Origin: Nitzschia sp. DOCU1 | Lineage: Eukaryota; Bacillariophyta; Bacillariophyceae; Bacillariales; Bacillariaceae | Length of the DNA stretch: 64,000 bases | Reading direction: 5' to 3' | NCBI GenBank assembly: GCA_951394045.1 | Contig: OX595986.1 | Span: forward strand, 2,013,534-2,077,533 | Part shown: piece by piece, positions 51,440-62,161 of the stretch | Numbering within the stretch: position 1 is the stretch's first letter | Layout of the letters: each line of letters begins with the position of its first letter | The notes under the pieces: generated by a model | Seen by the model: only the letters and a program-made list of their open reading frames with translations | Database searches by the model: none | Told to the model about the DNA's origin: nothing | Position numbers and translations under genes: made by a program

Positions 51440-52822
51440 ATGGCACCGCCCATCCTCTCATTTCTTCCTCTAGTTGTGGCAAGTCTCATCTTGCTAACCT
51501 CCCCGGCTGCTTGCTTTACCGCCACGATGCCCTCTGAAGCCATGAAAGCAAAGTTGAAAGATGCTTCTCAGCTCTTTCGAGACAATTTTGGGTCGGCGAT
51601 GATGGACCCTTCGTATATTGCAGTTGCGCCTGGTCGTGTCAATCTGATCGGAGAGCACGTGGATTACACCGGTGGCTTTGTCTTGCCCTTTGCCATTGAA
51701 TACTCCACTGTGTGCCTAGGGACGGGCCGTGTCAACAAGCCCTCGGGCGCACCAGGGCCTCGGGCCGTTCTCCAGTTTGCTAGCACAATGTCACCAAAAG
51801 ATGTCGCTAAAGTGACGATTGACGCACAGTCGAAGCCACCCGAGAATGTGTCATGGAAGACATATGTGGTGGGAACAGTCTTTCAGTACCTGGCAGATCT
51901 CCCTTCTGATGCAGAGTTGGAATTGACCTTTTGCATTAGTGGGGATGTCCCTCTGGGGTCTGGCCTGTCGAGCAGCGCGTCATTGGAAGTGGCAGTGGCC
52001 CGTTTCGTGGAATCCATCATGGGTGATGATGTAGCCTTTTCGTCGTGTTCTCCAAGTGAACCACGCGCAAAGCTTCGGGCGTTGCGATGCCAAAAAGCAG
52101 AGAACGAATGGGCCAGATCTCCGTGTGGATTGATGGATCAGTACATTTCCAGTGCAGGCCAAGAAGGATCTTTGTTGTTGATCGATTGTACGTCTCTGGA
52201 GTACCAAGAAACGAAAATGGCAACTACTGCCAGTCAACCTGTTTTAGTTGTCGCCAACTCGAATGTGAAACACGACATTGGCGGGGGAGAATATCCAGTG
52301 AGAGTGCGTCAGTGCAAAACTGCCACGGAAGCCTTACAAAAGGTAAATCCCAAGATTACCAGTCTACGAGATGCCACTCTAGAAGATGTCATGGCCGCAA
52401 AGGACCAAATGGACGACGAAACTAGTTTTATGCGCGCCAGACATGTAGTGACAGAAAACGTCCGAACTCTAAAAGCCAAAGAGGCATTGGAAGCCGGAAA
52501 TTGGAAGCTTGTGGGAGAGCTTATGAGTGCAAGTCATGCCAGCATGCGAGACGACTACGAAGTAAGCTGCGAAGAAATTGATATTTTGGTCGACATTGCT
52601 ATGAACCACCGCGGGGTGTACGGAAGCCGACTTACAGGAGGAGGCTTTGGCGGGTGCACCGTCACATTGGTGGACAAACCACAAGCAGCCGACTTGATCA
52701 AAACGCTCCAGAAAGAGTACAAGGCCCGAACCGGCAAGGATTGCTTTTGCTTCGAAACCAAAGCAGCCATGGGTGCACACACCCTGCCAATTGACACATT
52801 GAAAACCTTGTCGTCGTCATAG
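51440..52822 (+). CDS. Galactokinase (GHMP kinase) with signal peptide
   Basis: Phosphorylates galactose at C1 with ATP, the first step of the Leloir pathway. A single exon of 460 residues from the ATG at 51440. Signatures: the galactokinase motif GRVNLIGEHVDYTGG (about 63-77), the GHMP ATP loop GDVPLGSGLSSSASLEVA, then ENEWARSPCGLMDQYISSAG and the C-terminal LTGGGFGGCTVTL. Galactose recognition by the GEHxDY motif is intact. The first 25 residues are a hydrophobic signal peptide (FLPLVVASLILLTSPAA) followed by CFTA, so the enzyme may enter the ER and possibly the plastid; galactokinases are usually cytosolic. A longer form from the in-frame ATG at 51275 would bury this signal. Location is uncertain. 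Confidence 0.92.
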   Translation: MAPPILSFLPLVVASLILLTSPAACFTATMPSEAMKAKLKDASQLFRDNFGSAMMDPSYIAVAPGRVNLIGEHVDYTGGFVLPFAIEYSTVCLGTGRVNKPSGAPGPRAVLQFASTMSPKDVAKVTIDAQSKPPENVSWKTYVVGTVFQYLADLPSDAELELTFCISGDVPLGSGLSSSASLEVAVARFVESIMGDDVAFSSCSPSEPRAKLRALRCQKAENEWARSPCGLMDQYISSAGQEGSLLLIDCTSLEYQETKMATTASQPVLVVANSNVKHDIGGGEYPVRVRQCKTATEALQKVNPKITSLRDATLEDVMAAKDQMDDETSFMRARHVVTENVRTLKAKEALEAGNWKLVGELMSASHASMRDDYEVSCEEIDILVDIAMNHRGVYGSRLTGGGFGGCTVTLVDKPQAADLIKTLQKEYKARTGKDCFCFETKAAMGAHTLPIDTLKTLSSS

Positions 52823-52869
52823 ACATTTTCTACTAATAAAGCAGACCGGAAGAGAAAATTTAAATTTTA

Positions 52870-54099
52870 CTATTGCTGGGGTACTACAAGGAGCTCACGA
52901 AACTGTAAAATTATACGAGCAGCATGTTCGAGGGCTTGATCACGGGGTACACTAGGAGCAGGTGCCTGAGAGTGCCCATTTTCATCAACAATCTCTTTCT
53001 CTTCCCGTAGTTCACTAGTGGCAGAGCGAATCGCGTGTGAGAGCACATCTCGTTTCCATTCTAGAAAATGTGGAGGATACATTGCTAGCTCCCTTTTCCA
53101 TGATGATGTGAACCCCATAGTGGAGTCGCTGACTAAATCATCGTCTTGCAGTATGTCCATCATGTCCACGCGCTCTTGTACTTGTTCCAATAAGTCTTGT
53201 GCAAGTTTCGACGGTTTGTTGTCCTTGCCTCGTTTCGACGTAGTAGTAGATTTCGACAAGGACGATAATTGACTACTTTCGGCTCGTGCTGCCGGCACCT
53301 TTTTGGACAGGGGCTGCTCTATGGTACTGCCCTTACGCTTCTTGTTAGTGCTCGCAGCAGTTGAAATTGTCCTCTTTGCTGCTTTCTCCTTTTCTTCTTC
53401 CTCTTGTTGTCGTTGCTCCATGGTGTCTATCATGTTTTGAACGTGTTCCAGCACCGCGGCAAATTCACTTAGCGTAAAATCGGTAGACACATCCACGACT
53501 GTCGCGACGGATAGTTGCTTGTCATTTTCTCCATTGGTGGTGTCATTATTAATTCGCCCCATGTCTTGTTGTGTTGCCACGATATAAAAACACGCTGCCT
53601 CGTAGGTGCGGAAAAGGCGATCAATATCCTTGAGATAATCAGGTCTTTTGTGATAGAATCTTATGAGTTTGTGCAACAATCGTTGAGCACGAATGGCAGC
53701 TCCATTGGAGTCGGCAACGTAAGAACCGAGTTTCATGGCCAGTGATGGAATGGAGCTCTGGCGTCGTTGTTTGTCGTTGCTACTGTCCTTAGCTTGTGGT
53801 GGTTTGTATCGGAAATTTCCTACGTGGCTGTGAAACTTGACAAACTCCTTCTCCTTGGCAAAACACGCCTTTGCCAGCTTTTGCATGGAGAGTTTGAGAC
53901 CCTCTTGTTCGCGAGCAACATACTCCAACAAGGCGCCGGCTCGTCGCACTTGATTGTCACATTTTCCAAAGGTTCCTGGAGGGTTGTGAAGCTGAAATAT
54001 ACGCAATTCATTACGTGCTTTTTCCAAAATCTTGGCAGACAATGGAGGACTTTGTTTCAATCTATCAGCCACGCTGGAAACTGCATCATGACGGGGCAT
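52870..54099 (-). CDS. Helical basic protein, possibly ORC6-like
   Basis: A single-exon protein of 409 residues from the ATG at 54099 (the frame extends upstream only with a GTG start). Residues 10-100 are helical (DRLKQSPPLSAKILEKARNE, then RRAGALLEYVAREQ and LSMQKLAKACFAKEKEFVKF) and faintly recall the cyclin-like repeat of origin-recognition subunit ORC6. The middle (about 130-250) is helical, and residues 245-330 are Lys/Ser-rich with a nuclear-localisation look (NKKRKGS, SKRGKDNKPSK). The C-terminus has WKRELAMYPPHFLEWKRDV. The ORC6 suggestion is weak; otherwise the family is unknown. It converges on the galactokinase, 47 bp between stops. Confidence 0.6.
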   Translation of the reverse strand: MPRHDAVSSVADRLKQSPPLSAKILEKARNELRIFQLHNPPGTFGKCDNQVRRAGALLEYVAREQEGLKLSMQKLAKACFAKEKEFVKFHSHVGNFRYKPPQAKDSSNDKQRRQSSIPSLAMKLGSYVADSNGAAIRAQRLLHKLIRFYHKRPDYLKDIDRLFRTYEAACFYIVATQQDMGRINNDTTNGENDKQLSVATVVDVSTDFTLSEFAAVLEHVQNMIDTMEQRQQEEEEKEKAAKRTISTAASTNKKRKGSTIEQPLSKKVPAARAESSQLSSLSKSTTTSKRGKDNKPSKLAQDLLEQVQERVDMMDILQDDDLVSDSTMGFTSSWKRELAMYPPHFLEWKRDVLSHAIRSATSELREEKEIVDENGHSQAPAPSVPRDQALEHAARIILQFRELLVVPQQ

Positions 54100-54599
54100 G
54101 ATGATCAATGAGGGAACAGTGTATGAGTCGAGCGCTGTCTTGGATGATAGGCGCCGCACCTATTCTTTGTTTCACTGGCTGCTAGCTTTCTGTTGATGGT
54201 GTTGAGAGGACGCAGGTGGATGATTTGGGGCAATGACATGGCGTGGTTGCAGTTCGCGAGCACCAGTTTTGTGGTGTGATGAAAGCACGTACACAATTTT
54301 GGCGCGAACGTCCAAAGCTAGAGACATATATAGTCATCACATCAGGGTACTACTCAACATACCATAATTTTCGCATCGAGAAAAATAGCTAACAGTAGCA
54401 GTAAGTGAAATTCAAACACTGCGCCGTCCCCTCCTCGTCGTTTGTTGTTGTCTCCTTCGGGAATGGACAACAAAACAAACAAACAACAAGAACCGCCAGC
54501 AGCAGACCACAGTACTGTTCTTTGTGTTATTCGGTGCAACTTTTGAGACTGGACGACAGTGATTGACGACTCGATCCTTGTTGCTGTGTTTCGTCGACA
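54100..54599. promoter_or_regulatory. Divergent region before the kinesin gene
   Basis: About 500 bp with the promoters of the helical protein and the kinesin. Competing ORFs at 54354-54718 on the minus strand overlap the kinesin start and are shadows. Confidence 0.35.
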
Positions 54600-57500
54600 A
54601 TGACGGGTGGAAACAACGACTCCCGGGCAACGAGCTGCCAAGTCCGGGTAGGCGTCCGAGTGCGGCCGCTGGCATCGAAAGAAATCCAACAGGGGGGCAA
54701 GATGTGCTTGTCCATCAATCAGTCACAAAATTCGATCAGTATTGCCTCGCAAAATACATTTACCTACGATGCAGTCTTTGATTCGCAGACAGATCAAGAT
54801 AGTCTCTACCAAAGCGTCTCGTCATCTTTGCTGGAGAGCTTTGTCGAAGGCTACAATGCCACGGTACGTCTTGTTTCAAACGAATAATCACCCCACTGTC
54901 TCTCCGTTAATGTAGTCTCACTTTGTTCCATGAAACAGATTCTTGCATATGGTCAAACTAGTTCTGGCAAAACCTACACCATGGGAAGTGAGGCACATAC
55001 ACAGCCCGAAGGATCCTCCCAGGTAGGTTTGATCCCCCGTTTCATCTCGGACTTTTTTCAGCAGATGCATGTGAAAAAGCAGACGTCAGATGAGGCTGCA
55101 AAAACGTTCAAGGAAGGAGGGGACAGTCCTGTTTCCGAAGCCCCTTCGCCTCCGATTCTGCTGGATTATAGCATGAATGCCTCCTTTCTGGAAGTCTATG
55201 GGGAAGATGTGTATGATCTGCTAGATTCGGAGCGAAAATCCCTGCCTCTACGGGAGGATTCTGCAGGTGGCGTAGTCATTGCTGGCTTGAAGAGCAAATC
55301 AATTTCAAATCTGGCGGAGGCTTTGCACGTTCTGCACGAGGGCACCAACAATAGAACCACTGCTGCCACCCTCATGAACCTGACCTCGAGTCGATCGCAT
55401 GCCGTCTTTACGATCTATCTGACCCAAAAGACCAGGGGTCAAGATCAAGTAGACGTCGTCTCCACGTCCAAATTCACCTTTGTGGACCTGGCAGGAAGTG
55501 AACGTATGAAAAAGACGGGAGCAGAGGGCGAACGAGCAAGGGAAGGCATCAAAATCAACGAAGGTCTTCTAGCACTGGGAAACGTGATAAATGCATTGGC
55601 AGACGAAGAGCGTCTGGCAAAGGAAAGGACGATTCATGTTCCATATCGGCAATCAAAGTTGACGAGGCTTTTGCAGGATGCACTTGGTGGAAATAGCCAG
55701 ACGCTGTTCTTGGCATGTGTGTCACCTTCCGATACCAACGTTAGTGAAACATTATCGACGTTGCGGTATGCGAATCGTGCTCGTAATATTCGAAATGTCC
55801 CAACCAAAAATCTTGATGCTACTACGTCAGAGTTGCAGCGTTTGAACGTACTGACCCGTGTCCTTCAGTGTGAGTTGATAAAGGCTCGCTTTCAAGATGG
55901 TGGATCAAATGAAAACTTTGATACGACCAACATTGGGCACGTTGACGCTAATCTAGCGAAACGACCAGATGTGGAAGAGTACATGGAGCAAATTCACAAA
56001 ACTGCAAATGAACTATCTGGAGTCGATCAAGCCCCCAAGTACGCTTTCAAGCCTATCCCGTCGGCCGCAAACGTTTCCACCAGCTCCCTTCCCCCGAAAT
56101 TTCCCGTCAAAGTTGAAAGCTCTGTTTCGGCGCTGGAAGCTACCCCAAACAAATTTATTTCAGAACGCTTTGATGACTCCTTCCTTGTGGACGTGAATCC
56201 GGATGAAGACATTGCGATTCTGGACCGTCTTTTGGAATTGCAGCAACATGATGATGAGTTCGACAAGGAGCAGAAGCGCGATCATGAGAAACTTCGACGA
56301 GTTGATGGGGAACTACAGAAAGAGGAGGCTCTTCTGTTGCAACTTCGTGAAAGTCTAAAGGCGTATCACAGTCTGAAGAAGAAGTATGAGGAATTAATGG
56401 CGGAAGTACAACAGCTGGAGGCCGAAAAGGCAAGCCTGGCAGCGCAGTTGGAAAAGGCCACCGCCGATCCGTCAACCGGATGTTCCGCAGCAATCAAGAG
56501 GCAACTGGAAAAGGTAGAGCTTAGCCTAAACCGCGCGAGGAGGGAGACCCTGAGCCACCGACAAAAGTACAAAGCAGCAGAGGACCAGGCTCGCCGATGC
56601 CAAGTTCTCGAGCGCAAGATTTCTGACTTGAAACAAGCGAAAATCAATTTGCTTAAGAAACAAAAAGAAACTGCTGCCAGATACAAGGAAACCAGCGAGG
56701 CCAAAACCAAAGAACTTTTGGCTCTCAAAAGGAAGGAAAAGGCTGCAGACGCGAGACTTTCAAAAATGAAGACGGAGATCCAGCACCACAAGAGCAACCT
56801 CGAGAAACGAAAGCAATATTGCGACAAATTGACAGACAAGCTGAAGCAGACTGAGACGCATCTGATGAAGCTTCTTTCGATCCGGCAGAGAGACCTGGTG
56901 GAGCGAGCAAGTCTAGTTGGCAAGGGGGTTCTACCGTTGTCTGTGGACATTCTTTCCGATCAAGACGAGAATGTGCGAAACAAGGTTACGAAGGCAGAAC
57001 ATTTGTCAAGTGAAGATCTCAAGTCAATTCAATTTATCTTCGATAAGATGGTATCCGAGAAAATTGAGCAAGGAATTCTCATGTCTCAGTACAAGGAGCG
57101 AGTCGCTGAGTATAGCGAGACTATGCGGCTTGTAGTGGCAAATGTCAAGTTGCTCAAGGAGAAAGAAGCGATGGCTTTCGACGATGATTTACACGACGAT
57201 GTGTCTGATCTGAAGGAGACGATTGCCGATTTGGAGTTGAAATTGGAGCTTCTTGGTGCAGAGGTGAAAGAAATGGAATCTCTCCTGCCGGACGAGGTGA
57301 AGCGAGTGCGCGAGGAGGAGGCCGTCAAGAAGCTTATGAGCAAGATGCCGGCCGTTGCGTTGCGGAAGATGTTGTTTGATTTTTTCTCGAAAATGGTAGA
57401 AGCCGAGGTAAGCATTGCATTTTGTTCACTTATTGGGCATTGGAGTGCCCAATCTCATGTTGAAATGTCGGCTGTGCAATACCTTGCAGACTGAACGAAG

Positions 57501-59994
57501 GTCAAACAGTGAAATGGTCCGGCGGAAGGATGCGGCTCTCTCGAGCATTGAGAACGAATTAGATTTGTTACACGGCAAAGTTGAGTCTCTTACACGAGAC
57601 CTGGCGGAACGCCGAATCCTTATGGAGTCGGGCGAAGATTTGCTTGGAAATTTAAAGCTTGCCGAGGAGAAGAATATTGCCTTGCAATCGGAATTGAGTT
57701 CTGTGCAGGATCAAGTTACCATGTCAAAGGAAAGACTCGAAGAATTGGAAGGCATTGTTGAATCGCAAAAGCTAGAACTCGAGAACACAAAGGACTGCCT
57801 TGTTCTAACTGAGACTTCGCTGTCGAAATTGAAGGGTTCAGTGGAGTCTGAAGTGACATTGAAAGAACTTCAAGAAATATGGAAATGCTTGGGCGTAGAC
57901 TCCGAGACCAGAGAGAAGATTCGCAACGAAATCAGGTACTGCGTATCCGATACGTGCCAGAGGCACCTCGACGAGGCGACTGAGCTGAAAGCTTTCACGG
58001 AGGAAGAAGTGAATGAATTAAGAGCAAAGAAGGTTTCTATGCAGGCTGCACTAAGAATCCAGGAACAAAATCCACTTCGGGGACTGGCTCTTTTGGAAGA
58101 AGCAAAGATCTTGCGCCAGCAGGTTGGGGCACTTGAGGCGTCGTTCAATTCTAGCAACAGTCGACGAGAAAGGATTATTTCCGACATGGTTGGTTTGTCG
58201 GCGGCCCTCGGGATCTCCAAGCATGAATTACCTGGAAACCTCCAAACTCTCATGCATCAGATCGAGGAAGTCCAGGCTACTGGCACGAGCCTGGGACGAT
58301 TGCGTCGCGCATCCATGATGGAAAACGTGCAAGCTATCGTCGATTCAATCAGCAGTAATTTTGCTGATCCCGAGACTTTCAAGGCGGCAAAACCGTCTCA
58401 AGATGAACTTACTTTGCCTCCAGGTAGCCTGGAGGAAGAATTTTTATCGCGCTGTGAGGCCGACATTGCAGACCTGAGAGTTCGGAAATCCGAACTGCTG
58501 GTTCAAAACCGTGAATGCCTGCAAAGAATCAGTGGCCTAGTTCGAGATTTGCACTCCCGTGCTCCCGAGCTGGTTGAGTTAGTTGAAATGACGTTGAAGT
58601 CTCAGACCAATGGCATTCCAATCTGGTGGGATAGGGAACGGGCGACCGATCTTTTGAAGCACGTGTCAGCATCGCCTGCTCGAGTGGACAGTGAAGCTAC
58701 TGAAACAAAGTATATTGAAACTATCGTCAACGCACTCTCGGTGGTTGCGAGGTCTCGCGAGAAGATCTCAACCGTCCTTCGTGGCATTGTTGAGAAGGCT
58801 CAGCAGACGCTGCTAGATATCGTTGGTCGAGAACTAGACGCAAGCGAGGCCTATGCCAGCTTTCATGAGGCTCTTTTGAAATTACCGATTCTTTCAGTGG
58901 ATTTTAGCCATGCCTGCATCTCAGAAATGGAAGCGCTGGTGCATGGAGTTGAGGCAATGATGCAAAGTGAGATTGAAGCCTTGACAGTCGTATGGGAGGC
59001 TCTGAAGGTATCCTCGAGCGAGCGCAGGGTGTTTTGGGGAAGAATCGACAACCCTGACTCTTCTGAGATGGAAAATGGAAATCCTTTTGACAACATCTTG
59101 GGATGTTTGACGGACAATGTGGAAGCATGGATCGACTCAATCATCACCAAGGGGCGGCAAGTCAATGAGGAGCTTGAGTCAAAACTCTCTAAACTCGATT
59201 CCATTCACAAGGAAGTCGAACGACTGCGATCGAAGCAAGACACCAAAAGTCAAGTGCTTTCGCTGGACTCGGAGATCCGCATCTTGAATTCAAGACTGCT
59301 CGATTTCGAGGAACTTCAATGCAGTAAGCAACGACTCCTCACCAAAAAGTCCGGGAGCACAGCCCTACTCAAAGAAGCGCGTTTCAGAAAGCAGATGAAG
59401 GCGAAATTCGTCGCAAAACTTGGACAACTGGCTTCACTCCTCCGCTCCTGGGAGCAAGAGGAAGGCTGCGCCTTCAACGCATCACTATTGAGTGATGATG
59501 TCCGCATGCTATTGAACGAGCCGGACAAGATGGAAGATTGGATAGAGAAGCGGACCAAGCTCATGCCATCGCGAACAGTGCCTACAATGACTCCACGCAA
59601 ACGATCACTCGATGAGGGAAAGCAGGCGAGAGTGCCATCCAGCCGCGTCGACGCTTCAAGCTCAGCAAGGCAATCCACCCGTACAGCGTCTGGTTTGACG
59701 CCACCGAGAAAAAAGCAGGCAACTTCAGCAAGGCAGCATCAGCCAAAATCATTGAAGGATGCCGACGCACTTCTCCCTTCCGCAGGTTCAAAGGCAAAAC
59801 GATCCCCAGTGCGCAAGCGGAAGCCTACTGCTGAGTCTACCGAGAACAAGCCTCGGCAGACACCAGAATCAAACGTCGATTCCCCTGCCAAGAAACGTTC
59901 TTCAAAGCCACGAAGAAAAGAATCGGCTGCCTTGCCACCGTTTGGTCGTATTCTGTCAGAAATTTCGTCCCCTGATGCAAAGGGGACGAGATGA
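54600..59994 (+). CDS. Kinesin-4 motor fused to PRC1/MAP65-like crosslinker
   Basis: Exons 54600-54863, 54939-57407 and 57490-59994 (75- and 82-nt introns, all phase 0); 1,745 residues. The N-terminal motor (about 14-385) has P-loop GQTSSGKT (93-100), switch I SSRSH (238-242), DLAGSE (271-276), VPYRQSKLTRLLQDALGGNS and TLRYANRARNIRN, closest to kinesin-4/KIF4. A coiled coil spans about 460-1030. Then a PRC1/MAP65/Ase1 region: LKELQEIWKCLGVDSETREK (1035-1054, cf. LREIWELIGIPEDQR of PRC1), a helical rod, then LLKEARFRKQMKAK and LLRSWEQEEGCAF (about 1538-1571, cf. ELWEQEHSKAF). The basic tail has several S/T-P sites (TPRKRS, TPPRKK, SPVRKRK). Likely acts on antiparallel spindle microtubules; that role is inference. 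Confidence 0.9.
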
Positions 59995-60085
59995 TGGATC
60001 ACCAGCGGTTTGTAATAGAACGAACAGGCCTATTGGTACAACGTGATTAAATATGTAGCAGCAGAATAGATTTTTTTTGTCTTGC

Positions 60086-61573
60086 TCAGACATCCTTGTT
60101 TAGCCAGAGGACAAGAACGCACACGTTGTCTGCCGACCCTCGCTCTAGGGCCTCATTAGCGACAATCCTTGCCATGCTCTTCCGTTTGTCAGTTTTAGCG
60201 TCGGTATCTGTCGTCATGACTTCATGCACAAAATCCACAACTTCTTGGCTTGTCATGACGTCCCATAGGCCGTCGCTGGCTAAAACAACAAACTCATCGA
60301 CCCCCTCCCGAACGGGAAAAGTCATGATTTCAGCTTCACTCGTGACGACTGGCTTTGCAAATCTATCACCGACTGCCCGAGAGAGCGACAGATCTCTAAC
60401 TCGATACACTTGACCGTAAGGATCCCACTCCACCTCTTCGCCCATTGCACGGATTCTGTCCATTTCTCGCTCGTCGCTTGGCTTGTGATCCCTTGTCAGA
60501 TCCACCGCCTTTTTGCCTCGGGATAAGATCGCCCGACTGTCTCCAATATTCGCCGATAAAAGCGTCCGTCTGCCGTCTTTAGCAACATGGAGCACAACAC
60601 AAACAGCCGTACTTCCTTGGTACACAAGCTCGTCCAATTTTAACACCGCCTCTTCAACTTGTTCCAACCCTCTTTGTAGAGCGGCAATATGACTCGATTT
60701 GGATGGGATCTGCTTTCGTTCGACACCGAATTCATTCTGTTGCTCCCAGTGCTTTTTGGCTAGTTCCTCACAGTACAGATCGTAAAGGCGATCCCGAAGA
60801 ATTGTGCTTACCTCCGCTCCGCCATGGCCATCGAATACAGCCACGAATCGACCACCATTCTCTACAACATATGTATCCTCCATGGTCCATCTAGCCCCTT
60901 GGAAGATTCCTTTCGACACCTAAGACAAGGAAAAGAAGAGTTAGGGGGCTGTAAAGACGCCAGCATCTACACCATTCGCCAGTTCAGTGCTTACGAGATA
61001 AGGGTCCTTTTTTGCTTCTTCTTTGACTTTCTTTACATCTTCTTCGGCTTTTAATTTGCTGAATAGAAACATGGGCTTTGTCTTTTTGGGAGGACCTATC
61101 CCTCCTCCCTGAAACTTCGCAGAGGCATTCGGCCCCGAAGAGGCAGCATGACTGCTCGATGCTGTAGTAGTAGCTGAGGCAAGAAAACAAAGAGCAAATG
61201 CCACCAAGGCAGAGAGCTGCTTTCTCGAGGTAGAGTTGACATCGTCACAATTTTCTAGGCTACCGGCCCGCCGCCTAAGATATTCTAGCCAAGGTGCAGT
61301 TATCGTCGGTGGCTCCAAAAGTGCTGCTCGGTTCTTGCGGAGCAGAGAATCCGAAGAGACTCTTCTAAGAGAGGAGATCGATCGATGCGAAGAATACGAG
61401 GACGACGGCGAAGCTGCCCACGCTGGTGCTCTCATGGCTGCTGCATTGTTGTTTGGAGAGTGACCATTCAATGCGAGGGGTGGATTCAGTGCAAGGGTTC
61501 TGGTTTTACGTGCTCGACAGGAAGAGCTTGCGACCAAACGAGTCGAACTGGAAACACAACAAGATGCCGCCAT
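60086..61573 (-). CDS. PP2C-type Ser/Thr phosphatase
   Basis: A Mg/Mn-dependent PPM phosphatase. Exons 60971-61573 and 60086-60919. The 51-nt intron is the shortest in the window, has a CTAAC branch-like motif, and joins LANG to VSKGIFQGARWTMED; 478 residues. Catalytic motifs are complete: RWTMEDTYVV, FDGHGGAE, GSTAVCVVL, ANIGDSRAIL, TRDHKPSDERE, LSRAVGDRFAKPVVTSEAEI, ASDGLWDVMTSQEVVDFV and GSADNVCVLVL. The roughly 200-residue N-terminal extension is Ser/Ala-rich with one hydrophobic stretch (LSALVAFALCFLASATTTASS), which may be an internal anchor or mark a later true start. Substrates are unknown. The gene is tail-to-tail with the kinesin, 91 bp between stops. Confidence 0.9.
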
Positions 61574-62161
61574 GGTACCAGATACTTCAGTGGTGCAAAA
61601 TCAGTAAGGTTGTGGATCAGGACACTCCGATTGCAATTAGAAGGAGGATCTTCTCGTTGGACCCCTCCCTTCTGCGCCATATTCTTGGATGCTATTTCAT
61701 GTTCTGCTGCTTGACACGTTCGACGAGGTCGGGAGGGTTCTTCGCGGCGGGAAGAAGCGCAAGCTCGGTGCCAGAAGATATCCTTGTCACGAGCGAAGGC
61801 AAGGCGGTTTGTTTCAGATCATCAGTAGTGAAGAATTTCATCATGATGTTCATGTGGAAGTAGTCGGAGTGACTGTCGCACTCCAAATTTGCGCCTGCAT
61901 TGATTTCCCGCCTAATTCATCGTCCAATGGTCAGGACCAGCTCTCGGAGGGGCGGCATCCAACGGTCGGACTCCGTGTCGTTGCCACCAAGACAACTACT
62001 AAAATGCTCTCAAGGTCGAATCGAATCAAGCTCCCTTTCGCACATTCAGCCAGTGTTCCGGTTTCGTCTCGCCCAACTAATTTCCTGGAACACAAGTTGC
62101 AGCTGGTGCTAGCTACTAGTAATACGTTATCATCGTCTTGGGCACAAGCAGCTTTATCACC
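61574..62161. promoter_or_regulatory. Divergent region, PP2C / TLDc genes
   Basis: About 590 bp between divergent genes. Long plus ORFs (61426-61863, 61689-62297) cross it but show no recognisable protein and start with non-ATG codons or inside the PP2C gene. I see no convincing separate gene. Confidence 0.35.
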
